This document shows positions 1 to 11,116 of a DNA stretch of 64,000 bases, in pieces (within the stretch, counting starts at the first letter, position 1; each line of letters opens with the position of its first letter). Source of the DNA: Zygnema cylindricum (Eukaryota; Streptophyta; Zygnematophyceae; Zygnematales; Zygnemataceae); contig JBBHKE010001703.1 of assembly GCA_037447655.1 (NCBI GenBank), positions 1 to 64,000 of the forward strand. Reading direction: 5' to 3'. Both the position numbers and the translations under genes were made by a program. The notes below the pieces were generated by a model, which saw only the letters and a list, made by a program, of their open reading frames with translations, was not told the DNA's origin and made no database searches.

Positions 1-2700
1 AAAAAAGGGAGGGAGGGAAGAGGGAGAGGGAGAGGGAGAGGGAGGGAAGTGGAAAAAAAAGGAAAAGAGAGTAAAAGGGAGAGAGAAGAGAGATAAAAAA
101 GGAGAGAGAGGAGGAGGAAGAGGGAGAGGATGAGGGAGAGAGAGGGGAAGGGGGAGGGAATAGGGCAAGAAGGAATAGGGGGACGTGTAGAGAGAGGGTG
201 GGCAAGAGGAAACTTGAGAGGTAAAGGAAGAGGAAGAGGGAGAGAGGGAGGGAAAGAGAAAAACGAAGAGGAACAGCGAGAGGAAAAGGGAGAGTGATAA
301 AGAGGGAGAGGTGAAACAGGGAGGGAGGGGAAAGGAAGAGAGTGAGGGAGAGGGAGAGAGAAAGTGGTAGGGAAAAGGAGAGGGAGAGGGAGAAGGAGAA
401 GAATAGGCAGAGAGGGATTGGGAGGGCAAGTAGGAAGGAGTGTGAAAAGTAGTAAGAGAACGAGAAAGAGGGAGAGAGGAGGGGGAGAGAGAGGAAAAAG
501 AGTGAAAAAGCGAGAGAGATCGAAAGGAATAGGCCAAGGGAGTAGGAAAGAGATACATATAGATAAGCCAGAGGAAGAGAGAGAGGGAGGAGAAAAGGTA
601 GCGCGAGGGGGAGAGGTAGAGAGAGGAAGAGACAGGGGGAGGGAGTGGGGGAGGGAGAGAGGGAAGAAAGAGATAGGGAAAGTTAGATTTTGTGGGAAAA
701 GACAAGGAATTGGAGAGGGAACAGAGGAAGGAATGGGAGAGGGGTAGAGAGAGGAAGAGGGAGAGAGATAGCGAAGGAATATGCCAAGGTATTGCGACAG
801 GGGAAGGAATGGGAGAGGGGTAGAGAGAGGAAGAGGGAGAGAGATAGCGAAGGAATATGCCAAGGTATTGCGACAAGGATCGAGAGATAGAAGGGAAATC
901 GAGGGAGAGGGAGACAGAGAGGGGTAGGGAGAGGGATAGGGTGAACAAAGGCTGAAGGAAAGGGGTAGGGAAATGGGGAGAGAGGTGGAGGCAAAGGCAA
1001 AAGAACGAGGGAAAGAAAGAGGAAGAGAGAGAGAGAGAGGGATTGGGAGAGGTAGTGGGTGAGGAAAATGGAGATTGAGACAGTGAGGGATAGGTAGTTG
1101 AACAAGGGGAGGGGGAGGGAAAAGTAGAAGGAGAGGTAGATGATGAGGAAATAAGAGGAAGAGGAGATGGAGACGAAGTGGGGAGGCAAAGGGAGAGGGA
1201 GAGGGAGACAAAGAGGGAGAGGGAAAGGGAAAGGGAGACGGATAGAATAGGAGAGGGAGAGGGAGTGCCAAAGGGAAAGGAAGATGAGAGAGAGGGAGAG
1301 CCTAAGGGAAAGGGAAAAAAGTACGGTGAGGGAGAGGGAGAGGTAGATTGTCATGAAGAGGGAGAGGGAGGGGGAGATTGTGAGGGAGAGGGAGAGGGAG
1401 AGGGAAAGGGAAAGAGAGGACTAGGCCAAGGAGAGAGACGGAGTGGGAGAGGGGCATTGAGAGGGAGAGGAGATTAAAAGGGAAAAGGAAAGGGATCAGG
1501 AGAGGAGAGGAAGAGGAAAGGTAAAGTTGGAGAAAGGAGTGAGATGGAGAGTGGAGAGGGAGAGGGAGGAGGAGAGTTAGAGGGTGGAGTAAGGGGAGAG
1601 GGAGGAGGAAGATAAGGGGAGTTGGGGAGGCAGAAGGAGAGGGGGAGGGAGAGAGACAAGGGGAGGGAGAGACAAGGGGAAGGAGAGGGAGAGAGAGGCG
1701 CAATAGGAAAGGGAGGTAAAGAGGTAGAGGGAGAGAGAGGAAGAGGGAGATGAAAAAGAAGATGGAGATGGAGAGGAAGGAGGAGACAAAGAGGGATAGG
1801 TAAAGGGAAAGGAAGAGGAAAGGCGGAGGTTGAGGGAATGGGAGGGGGAGAAGAAGGGGAGAGGGATATAGAGAGGGGGAGGGAGACGACGTGGGAGAAA
1901 AAAAGGCAAAGGGAGTAGGAGAGAGAGAAGGAGAGGCAATGGGAGAGGAAGGAGGAGAGAGGGTGGCAGATGGATAGGAGGAGGGACAGGTAGAGGGAAA
2001 GAAAAGATGGAGAGTGATGGAGAGATGGAGAGTGAGAGAAGAAGAGGGAGAGGGAGAGAAATAAAGAGAGATAGAGGAAAAGGAGGGAGGATATATAGGG
2101 GGAGAGGGGGAGGAAAATAGGAATAGGGAGGGGGAGGGGAAGGGAGAGAGGGAGAGTGCGGGGAAGGGGGAGGGTGAGCGGGAGGGGGAGGGGTAGGGGT
2201 AGTGAGAGGGAGAGGGAGAGAGAGGGAGAGGGAGAGAGAGAGGGAAAGGGAGAGGGATAGGGAGTGGGAGAAGGAAATGGAAAACGAGTAAGAGTTCGGG
2301 AAATAAGGGGAGATTGGAAGGAAGAGAAAGCGAGAAAGGGAGATGAAATTGGTGTGTGAAAGGAAAAAGGAGAGGGATAGTCAGGGAGAGAGAGATAGGG
2401 AGAGAGAGAGAGGGAGAGAGAGCGGGAGAGGTAGTGAGATGGTGAGAGGAAGAGGTAGAGAGAGTGGAGGAGGAGAAGAAGGAAATTAAGAGGGAAAACG
2501 AATAAGAGAACGAGAAAGAGTGGTAGAAGGGGAGGGAGGAGGGGAGGGATACGGCGAGGTACGAGAGAGAGGAAGGGAAAGGAAAAAACCATGGGATGGA
2601 AAGAAGGGGAAGAGAGATGGTGAGAGCGAGAGGGAGAGGGAGAGGGAAGGCGAGGGGAAAGGAGAGGTACTTGAGGGGAAAAAAGAGACGAGGAGGGAAA
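1..2700. repeat. Polypurine low-complexity tract (GGGAGA-like)
   Basis: The plus strand is almost entirely A and G for about 2.7 kb, built from irregular GGGAGA, GAGAGG and GGAAGA units. It gives long open frames in several frames on both strands (Ser/Leu/Pro-rich on the minus strand, Gly/Arg/Glu-rich on the plus strand), which are compositional artefacts. The first 30 bases already fit a G-quadruplex pattern (four G3 runs at 7-24). Rare interruptions such as GCCAAGG recur, so the tract grew partly by duplication of longer units. It ends sharply near 2703, where ordinary mixed sequence begins. Confidence 0.93.
731..876. repeat. Tandem duplication of a ~78 bp unit in the polypurine tract
   Basis: A unit containing GAATGGGAGAGGGG, GCGAAGGAATATGCCAAGG and TATTGCGACA occurs twice in direct succession with almost no differences. 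It shows recent local expansion inside the GA-rich tract. Confidence 0.8.
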
Positions 2701-2846
2701 CACTGTTCAGTTTTTGTCTTTCCATTAAGGGTTCCCGTGAAGTGACTAAAACTAAAAAAAATAAAAATAACGAAAAAAGTCAAAATCCGTACAAAACCAC
2801 ATGTACAAACAATAGGTTACTGTGTCTTCTCTCTTATTTAGTCTTT

Positions 2847-4425
2847 AGGGTGAAGTTCCATCATACGTTTCTGTAATTGTACGGCAAACTCTACAGCCCA
2901 GGTCGATTAAGTCGATGTTCCATCAAACTCTACAGACCGGGTCGATTGAGTCGATGTTCCATCACGTAGAGTTTGTAAGCCACGTGTTCTAAATTGACTG
3001 GCGCCACGCAAGCTACGATCCGATATTGAATATCTTTCAGATTTTTAGCACCGACAAACTTAACTTCAAATCTTGACTTGCGTACCATGTACATGCGTAC
3101 GAAATAATAATACGACAAAACTTTTATACTTTTTGCAGATGCCAGTCTGTACATCTGCTCATTTTTTAGGGTTTCAGTTTTTGAACAAAATGAAAGTCCT
3201 TTGAGAGAAATAGTGTGACAAACAAAAGTTACCAAAAATAGCGTGACAAGAGAATGTTACGAACTTTCGTTTTTATTTTCGGTTGTATTTTGGAAAGCGC
3301 GTGTCATATACAAATATTAAGATTTTTCGTTGGTTTTCCATCATGACACGTAGCTTAATCGTCCAGCGTGTAACGATTTTTTTTTTGTATCTGCCAACCC
3401 ACCTCCTCGAGGTGTAACTCCTCGAGGCCAACCCACATCCTCGAGGTGTCACTCCTCGAGATTGGTTGACAGTTAAACAAAAAATGAAGCGAACTCCTCG
3501 CAGATGAACATCCGACGGCCAGTATTACCTCCAAGACCTTTGGAGAGTATCGGCAAGATTCTTTGTAATGTTGTTTTTCGTATAGAAATAAAATAGGCGG
3601 TACGATTTCGTACGAAGGGTCGCGGATTTCTGTAAGCGTCACCCTTAGTTCAATCCCTTTTACTGTGGAGTAATCGCTAGAATCTCAAGGGTGGAAGCAT
3701 TTCGAAAACGACAAAGCATAGATGGGAGACCTAGGGTGACCTTCCATCAGGCGAAAAGTGGCGTAGTTTACAGAAATCCGTGACTCTCCGTGCCAAATCG
3801 TACCGCTTATTTTGTTTTTATACGAAAACAACATTAGAGAGAATCTTGCTGATGCTCTCTAAAGGTATTGGAGGTAATACTGGTCGTCAGATGTTCATTT
3901 GCGAGGAGTTCGCTTAATTTTTTTATCTATCTGTCAACCCACCTCAAAGAGGTGTCATCGAAGAGGTGGATAGTTACATAAAAAAAAAATCGTAGAGGTG
4001 TCATCGAAGAGGTTGACGGTTACAAAAAGAAAAAAATCGTGACAATCAGGACGATTGTGCTACGTGTCATGATGTAAAACCAACGAAAAATCTTAAGATT
4101 TGCAGATGACACGCGGTTTCCAAAATACAACCGAAAATAAAAACGAAATTCCGTAACATTCTGTCGTCACGCTATTTTAAAATATTTGACTATGTTCGCC
4201 GTTAGAAATGGAACCTACATGCACCTATCGAAATAAAGCACATACGCGATAGATTTCATTGCTGACACGACCTGATGGAGAAGTGAACAAAATAGAACAA
4301 AATATTAATGCCAGTAAACATTTTTGTACGATTACTATCAGCGCCTAAAGGAGAAGCGGCCTCAGTCGACCCGGAATGTAGAGTTTGTCGTACAATTACA
4401 GAAACGTATGATGGAACTTCACCCT
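2847..4425. mobile_element. Foldback (long inverted repeat) element
   Basis: The left end GGGTGAAGTTCCATCATACG is matched in inverted orientation at the right end (4405-4425). The arms, about 0.7-0.8 kb each (left 2847-3655, right about 3735-4425), stay complementary through landmarks such as GACACGTAGC near 3345 and its inverse near 4060, and the CGGATTTCTGTAA block near 3630 and its inverse near 3770. Within the left arm a ~50 bp block (CTCTACAG...GTTCCATC) is tandemly duplicated and a CCTCGAGG-bearing block is repeated at 3398-3462. No transposase is visible, so it is non-autonomous. It could be a MITE-like or Foldback-class element; the target duplication is unclear. Confidence 0.8.
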
Positions 4426-4929
4426 TAGGGTGGCGTTCCATCGAGAAATTCTTTAATCGAACAACACGTTAATTATACGGGTTGGGTTAATTGTGACGAT
4501 GTTCCATCATGTAGAGTCTGTAAACCACATGTTCTATATTGATTGGCACCACGCTTGCTAAAATCCGATATTGAATATCGTTAAAAAATTATCACCGACA
4601 AATTTAACTTCAAATCTTCACATGCATACGAAGTCATCCTACGACGGAACCTTTGTATTTTTTGCAAACGCTAGTCTTCTACGCCAGCTTATTTTTTAGG
4701 GTTCTTGTTTTCAAACATAACCAAAGTCATGTGCCAAAAATAGTGTGACGAAAGAACGTTGCCAGAAATAGCGCGATGAAGGAGCATGTCGAGATTACTA
4801 TTTTTATTTTAGGTTGCATTTTGAAGGGTACATACCATGTGCAATTTTTGTGAATTTTCGTTAGATGTCCATCGTGACACGTAGCTTGATCGTCTTAAGT
4901 GTTGCAATTCATTTTTTCCTAAAGCTGAC
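4425..4929 (+). repeat. Third copy of the foldback element arm
   Basis: Starting with AGGGTGGCGTTCCATC, this segment is a direct, diverged copy of the left arm of the neighbouring foldback element: 4499-4900 parallels 2950-3350 (GATGTTCCATC, TCCGATATTGAATATC, GACACGTAGCTT). It stops where a family B LTR abuts at 4930. It may be a remnant of a second foldback element truncated by that insertion. Confidence 0.72.
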
Positions 4930-5739
4930 TGTTGTCTTGGGGCAATTGGTGCCCCGAAAGAAGAAGAAGAAGCACCAGCAGTTGCCATAATAATCAATAC
5001 AGAAAGAGGAAACTCTCACGAAAACCGCACAAAAGACCAACTTCACAATGAAGCTGTAAGCAAACCAGTCACACCTTAGATCTGCAAATTTTCCACATTG
5101 TAGATTATACAACAAAAAAACCACATGCAGATTTTCACAAGGTTATGCTCAAAGATCACAATGATATTGTAATTCAAAGACACCCAAAAAACTGCTTTGC
5201 AGTTTTGCATACAAGGAATTCCTAACTCCAAAATATTCTAAGTCCTATATATACAAGTGAACCTGCAGCTGATCTACAACGTTGGTCGACCGGTATACTA
5301 AACCTTATGAAACCAAACCCCGCCGTCAACCGTACACAAATATTTACGACAAACCTAAAACTAATAGCCGCTAAAATAAAATAGTACGAGGTCAAAGTTC
5401 GCCGGCTGAAAAGACGGGCGCAGTCAACATTCTCTTCCAAAAATGACGGCGGACTCTGTCCGCCATCCACGCATTCTTTTATCACCAAAGGTGAACCTCC
5501 AAGTGTAAACCCGGTCCCCAAATAAACTGTACTTTTCATCATCCGGAACACACAATCTTGACTTCCCCACGGACCGACACATGTGCCTGGAGTGTACTCA
5601 ACCCGTATACTCCCTTCCGATTTACATATGACACTAAAACCTTTCTACAACAAATCAGCCTGCACACAAAAACAACTAAGTTTGGAATCTCTTTCTCACA
5701 CACGAGATATAGAGAGGACTAAAGGTTTCCAAAAAAACA
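4930..5739 (-). mobile_element. Family B copia LTR (minus strand)
   Basis: This 810 bp LTR begins TGTTGTCTTGG and ends CCAAAAAAACA on the plus strand, giving TG...CA ends. It is followed at 5740 by the polypurine tract CTCCCCTAAACC of its own element, so it is a 3' LTR in minus orientation. It matches the LTRs at 57589-58590 and 62000-62596, sharing the TATATATA box with AGGACTTA (here near 5240-5260), the GACCGCGTACTA-like block and CGCCGTCATTTTTGG. A start codon at 4988-4990 (minus) opens MATAGASSSS, a gag N-terminus located inside the LTR. Confidence 0.85.
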
Positions 5740-5880
5740 CTCCCCTAAACCTTTAGACTCTCTCAGCCACTAAGTCCACATTCATCTCTGCAAAACTTCA
5801 ATTTAGGTGTCGGTAAAGCCTTAGTCATCATATTGGCTACCATCATCTCATCCGGCAAATAACTGAGTTTCAAAATTGTG
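5740..5880 (-). pseudogene. Fragment of copia pol C-terminus (RNase H tail)
   Basis: Read on the minus strand this encodes the end of a copia polyprotein (LSYLPDEMMVANMMTKALP, then a CRDECGL-like segment and a stop), directly upstream of the polypurine tract and LTR at 4930-5739. Only about 45 codons remain; at 5880 the sequence jumps to an unrelated gag fragment on the opposite strand, so this is a truncated, rearranged end. Confidence 0.75.
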
Positions 5881-6262
5881 TTCAAGAGCTCGATGTGAGA
5901 AACGGTTTTGGGGAATAGTGAGTGGACGGGTGAGGCGCCCATTAAGTCTTGGGATACCTTCAGGGTTTACAGGAGGCAGATTCACTAGAAACGCAGATCC
6001 ATCTTCAACAGAGGAGAAAAAAGAAGAGGAGGTGGTGGACAAAGGAAAGGAGAAGGAGACGGTCACACCAATAGCAACCAGTTCAGCATTCATGTCACCT
6101 ATTCCGAGGAACGAGGAGAATGATATCGATACCTGGGACTACAACAATATGGCGGTTAAGCACTTCATCCTCCGCCATCTTACTCAAGGGCTTGCATCTC
6201 CCCATTTGCAGTTAGAGAGGGCATCTGATCTTTGGGTGGCTCTCATAGAGATGTACCGAAGA
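5881..6262 (+). pseudogene. Gag fragment of a family A-like copia element
   Basis: The frame starting near 5876 encodes CEKRFWGIVSGRVRRP, a Lys/Glu-rich spacer and NNMAVKHFILRHLTQGLASPH, closely parallel to the gag of elements A1 (40684-41001, minus) and A3 (55120-55540, plus). It represents the N-terminal third of gag without the LTR-encoded start and without the zinc knuckle. It ends at an LEALIEMYRR-like segment near 6260 and runs into LTR-type sequence. The start and end look like recombination breakpoints rather than gene ends. Confidence 0.75.
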
Positions 6263-6758
6263 TGCCGGCGATTACCACAGCCGTCCGATTAGATCGGCCT
6301 CTAACATAAGCCGTTGAAATAAATGTTCGCAACATTTATTTCGTGCAGTACTTTAGTATTCAACAAGTTCCATGTTCTACCGTACGTTTCATTAGTTAAA
6401 TGAAATGTCCTACGTGTGTTTGAATAAATAGATGTCAAACTTTATGTATTTTAGCACTTGTCCTAGTGTATAGGGCAAAGCTATTGGCTACCGGCTACTT
6501 TGACACATACGAGGTACCAGGATCAAATCCTCGTTCCGACAGCCCCCATTTTCGTAAGGATGACCCTAATCTTCTTTCTATCACTAAGAAAAGCTTAGGC
6601 AACCATGGTTTCAACTCCCTCTCAGGTCTTCAACAACTGCGGCAAGTGTGGGGACCCGAGAGAGGAGTTGGAGACAAGATGTCTCTGCTTTCTTTCTGCC
6701 ATTTATGTATACAATTCTGACCTATAAAATACCTAAAGAAAAACCATTAATTTCTACA
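6263..6758 (-). mobile_element. Partial LTR related to family A (minus)
   Basis: The segment has the family A landmark of a short inverted AAATGTT...AACATTT block followed by CGTGC (6318-6345), a B-box-like GGATCAAATCC at 6522-6532, and terminates in TTAATTTCTACA after GACCTATAAAATACC, which parallels the U3 end of A LTRs (CAGACCTAAAAAATACC...TTTCAACA). It is the 5'-end part of a diverged LTR in minus orientation. Confidence 0.55.
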
Positions 6759-7403
6759 CGATAATTTATGTTGGTCGCTGTACGGTACGTCGAGGATTCT
6801 GCTCGATCGATATTCGATATGTGGAATATTGAAATTATCACGATATGAATTTACCCAATACCCAACACTAACCCTTACATCTGAATGCTCTGAAATTATT
6901 ACGGAGAATCTTCTCTAGAAACAAATTTACAAGATTAAAGTTTCGGTTACTTTGCTGGATAGGAGGTACCAGGATCAAATCCTAGTTCAAGCAGCCCCCA
7001 TTTTGGTAAGGATGACCCTAATCTTCTTTGTATCACTAAGAAAAGCTTAGGCAGCCATAGTTTCAACTCCCTCTCTGGTCTTCAGCGACTGCGGCAAGTG
7101 TGGGGACCCGAGAGAGGAGTTGGAGATAGGCCGCCTCTGATTTTTTTCTGTCATTTTTGTTTACAATTCTAACCTAGAAAATACCTAAATAAAAACCATT
7201 AATTTCTACAGGATAATTTATGTTGGTCTCGGTACGGTACATCAATGATTCTGCTCGATCGATATTCGATATGTCGAATATCGACATTATCGCGATATGA
7301 ATTTATCCGATACGCAACACTAGCGCTTACATCGGAATGCTCTGAAAGTAGTACGGAGTATCTTCTCTAGAAACAAAGTTACAAGATTAAAGCTTCGGTT
7401 ACA
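6513..7403. repeat. Direct repeat of ~440 bp (two units)
   Basis: The unit from GGTACCAGGATCAAATCC to GATTAAAG(T/C)TTCGGTTAC occurs at about 6513-6950 and again at about 6965-7403. Each unit joins the LTR tail to a palindromic CGATATTCGATAT segment, so LTR tail and flanking repeat were duplicated together. The copies differ at scattered positions, so the duplication is not recent. Confidence 0.8.
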
Positions 7404-7544
7404 TGGGAAAGTGACATTATTTGAGAAATTATTGCATACGACAAATGTAGCGAAGGGCACTCCGTTCCCATGGACGTTGCCCTGAGTTTCAATCCGTCAA
7501 GGTCAAAGTTTCCTACTGAAGATCAAAGAGCAGTTTTTATTTTG

Positions 7545-8608
7545 GGAATGGATCATGACAGTGACTGTTTTGGTTGCACACAGTCACTTACGTCACTTTG
7601 TCAAAAATTGTACGTTTGAAGTACATATTGGTACAAATAATGTACCGTTGAGTACAAATTTGACGGTCAATCGGTTGGACAACTTTGACTTTCAAAATAT
7701 TGTTTCAACCGCTTAAAGTTTTGTCGCACTTGCGGACGTCGACCGTCATAATAAAATTAGCAATTCACACAGCCGGCGAACGTTTACGGTAACAAAACTG
7801 CGGCAACCGCATGTAAATAAAAGTGTTGCAAACAGTCACTTTTTGTCTTTACGTGAGCTCCACGGTGAGAGCACTTAGCCGCAAAATTGAAATTGAATCG
7901 TCTAAGCGTTACATTGAACTTAGACGCAAATTGAGACAAAACCTCTTTAAACTAAACTAAACTTCTGTAAATTTTGTACGGAAATATTAAAAAGCACGAA
8001 ACGAAATTTTGCCGTCAATGTAAGAATATTGATTCGTAGATAGTGTGGCTCGATTTCGTCGCGCGTGCAACGCGTATTTTTTTCATTTAATTCCAATTGA
8101 TATTTAGACGTCGGTTCGTTTTATTATAGTGTACAAAGTTTATTTCGTTTTGTCCGTTTTAATATTTCCGTATAAGATTTATAATACTTTAGTTTAAAAA
8201 GGTTTCGTTTCACATTGCGTCTAAGTTCAATGTAACGCTTAGACGATTCAATTTCATATTTTGGGGCTAAGGGCTCTCACCGTGGAGCTCACGTAAAGAC
8301 AAAAAGTGACTGTCTGCAAAAAGTGACTTTTATTTACATGTGGTTGTCGCAGTTTTGTTACCGTAAATGTTTGCCGGCCGTGTGAATTACTAATTTTATT
8401 ATGACGGTCCACTTCCGCAAGCCCGACAAAACTTTAAGCGGTTGAAACAATATTTTGAAAGTCAAAGTTGTCAAACCGATTGACCGTCAATTTGTCCTCA
8501 ACGGTACTTTATTTGTACCAATATGTACTTTAAAGGTATAATTTTTGACAAAGTGACGTAAGTGACTGTGCATAACCAAAACAGTCATTGTCATGATCAA
8601 TTCCCTAA
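7545..8608. mobile_element. Inverted-repeat (MITE-like) element, ~1.06 kb
   Basis: The ends GGGAATGGATCATGACAGTG and its inverse at 8576-8608 delimit a foldback structure with arms of roughly 430 bp. Paired landmarks are CACTTACGTCACTTTGTCA near 7585 with its inverse near 8550, TTAAGCGGTTGAAAC-type sequence, ACGGTGAGAGC near 7862 with its inverse near 8278, and CGTCTAAGCGTTACATTGAAC near 7898 with its inverse near 8226. The central 150-200 bp is unpaired and AT-rich. No ORF resembling a transposase is present. Confidence 0.85.
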
Positions 8609-8617
8609 CACTAATCG

Positions 8618-8915
8618 GGATTTTTTTTTTTTAATATATATATATACTTATTAATCCCTAACTTTAATTTGGTTTGTCCTGAATAATAAATACCCGCCTT
8701 TTCAATGTCTAGAGTAATATGTGTACCCATAAAAAAGCTGACAATTCGTACGCCGTCGCACTGCGCACACGGTCGACGGACGAACATATGAGAACGTGAT
8801 TTTGGTCGACGAGTTTGAGTTTCTTTCTTCCATTGCACATTCACATGTATGCGCAATAATGTTAAGTGTCTTTTTATGCCTTTGTTATTCAAAAAGTACA
8901 ATTTCATACGGAGAT
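8618..8915. repeat. Dispersed repeat, copy 1
   Basis: Shares, in the same order and orientation with 11360-11620, the A/T run plus TATATATATACT, CTAACT(T/C)TAATTT, AATACCCGCC, GACAATTCGTACGCC, GCACATTCACA and GTGCGCAAT. It begins immediately after the inverted-repeat element. No coding capacity is recognised. Confidence 0.65.
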
Positions 8916-9892
8916 ACCTTGTCCAAACTGTAACAGTAACAGCAGATCGAACTTGTTTGTAAAGAGGTATTTAGATGTTATGAATATAGAGTACTAAATT
9001 TGTTGGACGTCAGCGAAAGAATCGCGCGATTTAGAGTCCTATTTCAAAAGATATAGCGATGGGTGTATTTAGGTGACAGCTAGGGGTCAAAATAATAGGT
9101 GGGTAACATTGAAACGGGTTAAGGATCAAAGTAGTCACGGAATTTAAGGCGTAAATCTATATAAAGTACTAATAGTGGTTTGGTACCTATTATGGTTCGT
9201 TTCGTACGATTTCTAGTACGAAACGTCATAATTCAAATTTGTAAGTTTCATAGGTAGTTTTGCAACTTAAATTAACGACGCACGATCGTGCGAAGTCACG
9301 TTTCGATTTGCGTGCACTTTTGCACGTAAATGCTACCTAGTAAAATATAGTGTTTGATTGGTTAGTAAATGCTACGTAGTTAGTGGGAGATTTCGCACGT
9401 TTTTGCATTGGTTAGTCCGAGTCCTTGCTGATCAATGATTGGCCCAGGTAAAAGCCTGTTCAACAGAGCGTTGACTCTAGCCTAGCGAGTCCAAGGCGAT
9501 GATGGATAAATAGTGAAGTGTAAGAGGAGAGTGGACATCTTTTCCTTTGGGGAAAAGTTTGTGGAAATTCCAACTGATCTTGGTAGTGAGCAATTAAAAC
9601 TAAATTGGAGAATTGGCATTTTGCATTGAAATCTCTTACAAACTAGCTAGTGTTTTAGTAGTTAAGAGATAGAATTATTAAGAGTGGAGAGTAGAGGAAA
9701 ACACTTTAAAAGAAGGGTTGAGCCACGAGGGCAAGAGACCAAGCTAATGTTATGTGGACAGAAGCTTCTTCTAATTTAAAGTTTATTTCTTTATGTGAGT
9801 GCTTTCCAATGAGAATGTGTAATTTTCCAATGTGTGGAATGTGTGGTTGAAATGTGATGTAGTAATGGGATTTTGTGAGAGGTTAGAATTTG
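8916..9892. other. AT-rich spacer without recognised gene
   Basis: I see no coding region. GTAC-containing words (GTACGAAAC, CGTACGAT) are frequent. A short motif GATATAGCGATGGG near 9050 recurs near 18160. Confidence 0.6.
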
Positions 9893-9895
9893 CAC

Positions 9896-10003
9896 TTAAC
9901 GGTACTTTATTTGTACCAATATGTACTTCAAACGTACATTTTTTGACGAAATGACGTAAGTGACTGTGCGCAACCAAAACAGTCCCTGTCATGATCAATT
10001 CCC
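9896..10003 (+). repeat. Isolated end of the 7545-8608 element family
   Basis: ACGGTACTTTATTTGTACC through GTCATGATCAATTCCC matches the right-hand ~110 bp of the inverted-repeat element (8500-8608), including the terminal sequence. Only one end is present, so this is a solo terminus or truncated copy. Confidence 0.8.
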
Positions 10004-10990
10004 TTTATTTTTCCTTTGTGAAAACCTATCGCTGTCCTGTGATTCTGTGATCCGTTAAATCCGTTTTTGTAGTCCAGCATTTCGTCCGCATCTTGACAGA
10101 GATTGCTAAATTTGTCTTATTGACTGGATGGACAAAAAACATCTATGAGGACATGATAGTGCACGATCAGAGTTCGTCAGCAAGGTTAAGAAAAAAATCT
10201 TCGATTGCATCGGTTGAGATTCTCTCTGGAAATCCGTGAGCAGAAATTCTGCTGATACACGCCTGATCGTGGACGGAAACATCGAATCGGATACAATCTA
10301 CAAAACTCACGATCCGTGTCAGTTCTGACATCCGAGACGGCTGTCACAGCTTTGTTCTGGCAGCCGTACGGCCGTTATGGTCCGCTGGATATTCTTTAGG
10401 GTACGAACATATTGAGATCTGCTGTTTCGCTGTCGTATATTATAACTTCCGCGGCCGAATCTGCTAATATCAACGGAAACCTTTTTGAACCCAGATTGTT
10501 CAATGTCAAAACACGACAAACATTTCGTACAGTGGTTCTGTTCATTTGACATAGAGCAACAAAACGGTTTAGATGACATCATGTTTTACGTCGACTGTAC
10601 TCAGATTTTTTTGCCAGTAGATTTACTGTACCGCCCATCGATATTAGGGTTAGCAGCAGTAAATCGGTCGCGACTTTTTTGGCCAAAAATCATAGAACCG
10701 TAATATATAAACACTATTTACGAAGAGTCCAATATCGCTGGACTCCATATACTAAATTAGTACTAACTACTGTTAGTCAACACTAAATATTATCAACGCT
10801 AATAACGATGGGCAGTGTACAGCACTTGCTCACAAACAGACGAAATATTAGGACTAAAAAACCCTTAAAAAACCCTCAAATCTCAAAAAAAAATCACGAC
10901 ACGTGCGTGGAACTGTACGAACTGACACACATTTGCAGTTTTTAATTTGTACGGTTCCAAGTGGTTACCGGCCAAAAAAAAGAGAAGCAA
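10004..10990. other. Spacer without recognised gene
   Basis: No supported coding region. It contains an imperfect hairpin at about 10496-10560 (GTTCAATGTCAAA against TTTGACATAGAGCAAC). The short open frames here match nothing I recognise. Confidence 0.5.
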
Positions 10991-10995
10991 TAGAT

Positions 10996-11116
10996 ATATA
11001 TCGCGATAATTTATGTTGGTCTCGGTACGATATATCGAGGATCCTCCTCGATCGATATTCGATATATCGAATATCGAGATTATCGCGATATGAATCTACC
11101 CGATACCCAACACTAC
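10996..11116. repeat. Palindrome-containing dispersed repeat
   Basis: The segment CGATAATTTATGTTGGTC...GATACCCAACACTA holds the palindromic core GATATTCGATATATCGAATATC. Diverged copies lie at about 6758-6870 and 7211-7321, where they sit immediately beside the LTR tail. The repeated ending CCCAACACTA suggests a short MITE-like unit. Confidence 0.65.

Noticed and set aside
1302-2783. 493-codon minus-strand ORF rich in Ser, Leu and Pro
   Set aside because: It is a direct product of the polypurine tract; equally long frames exist in other phases and there is no domain.
10485-10703. 72-codon plus-strand ORF as a gene
   Set aside because: No homology recognised, overlaps an equally long antisense frame, and spans a hairpin.
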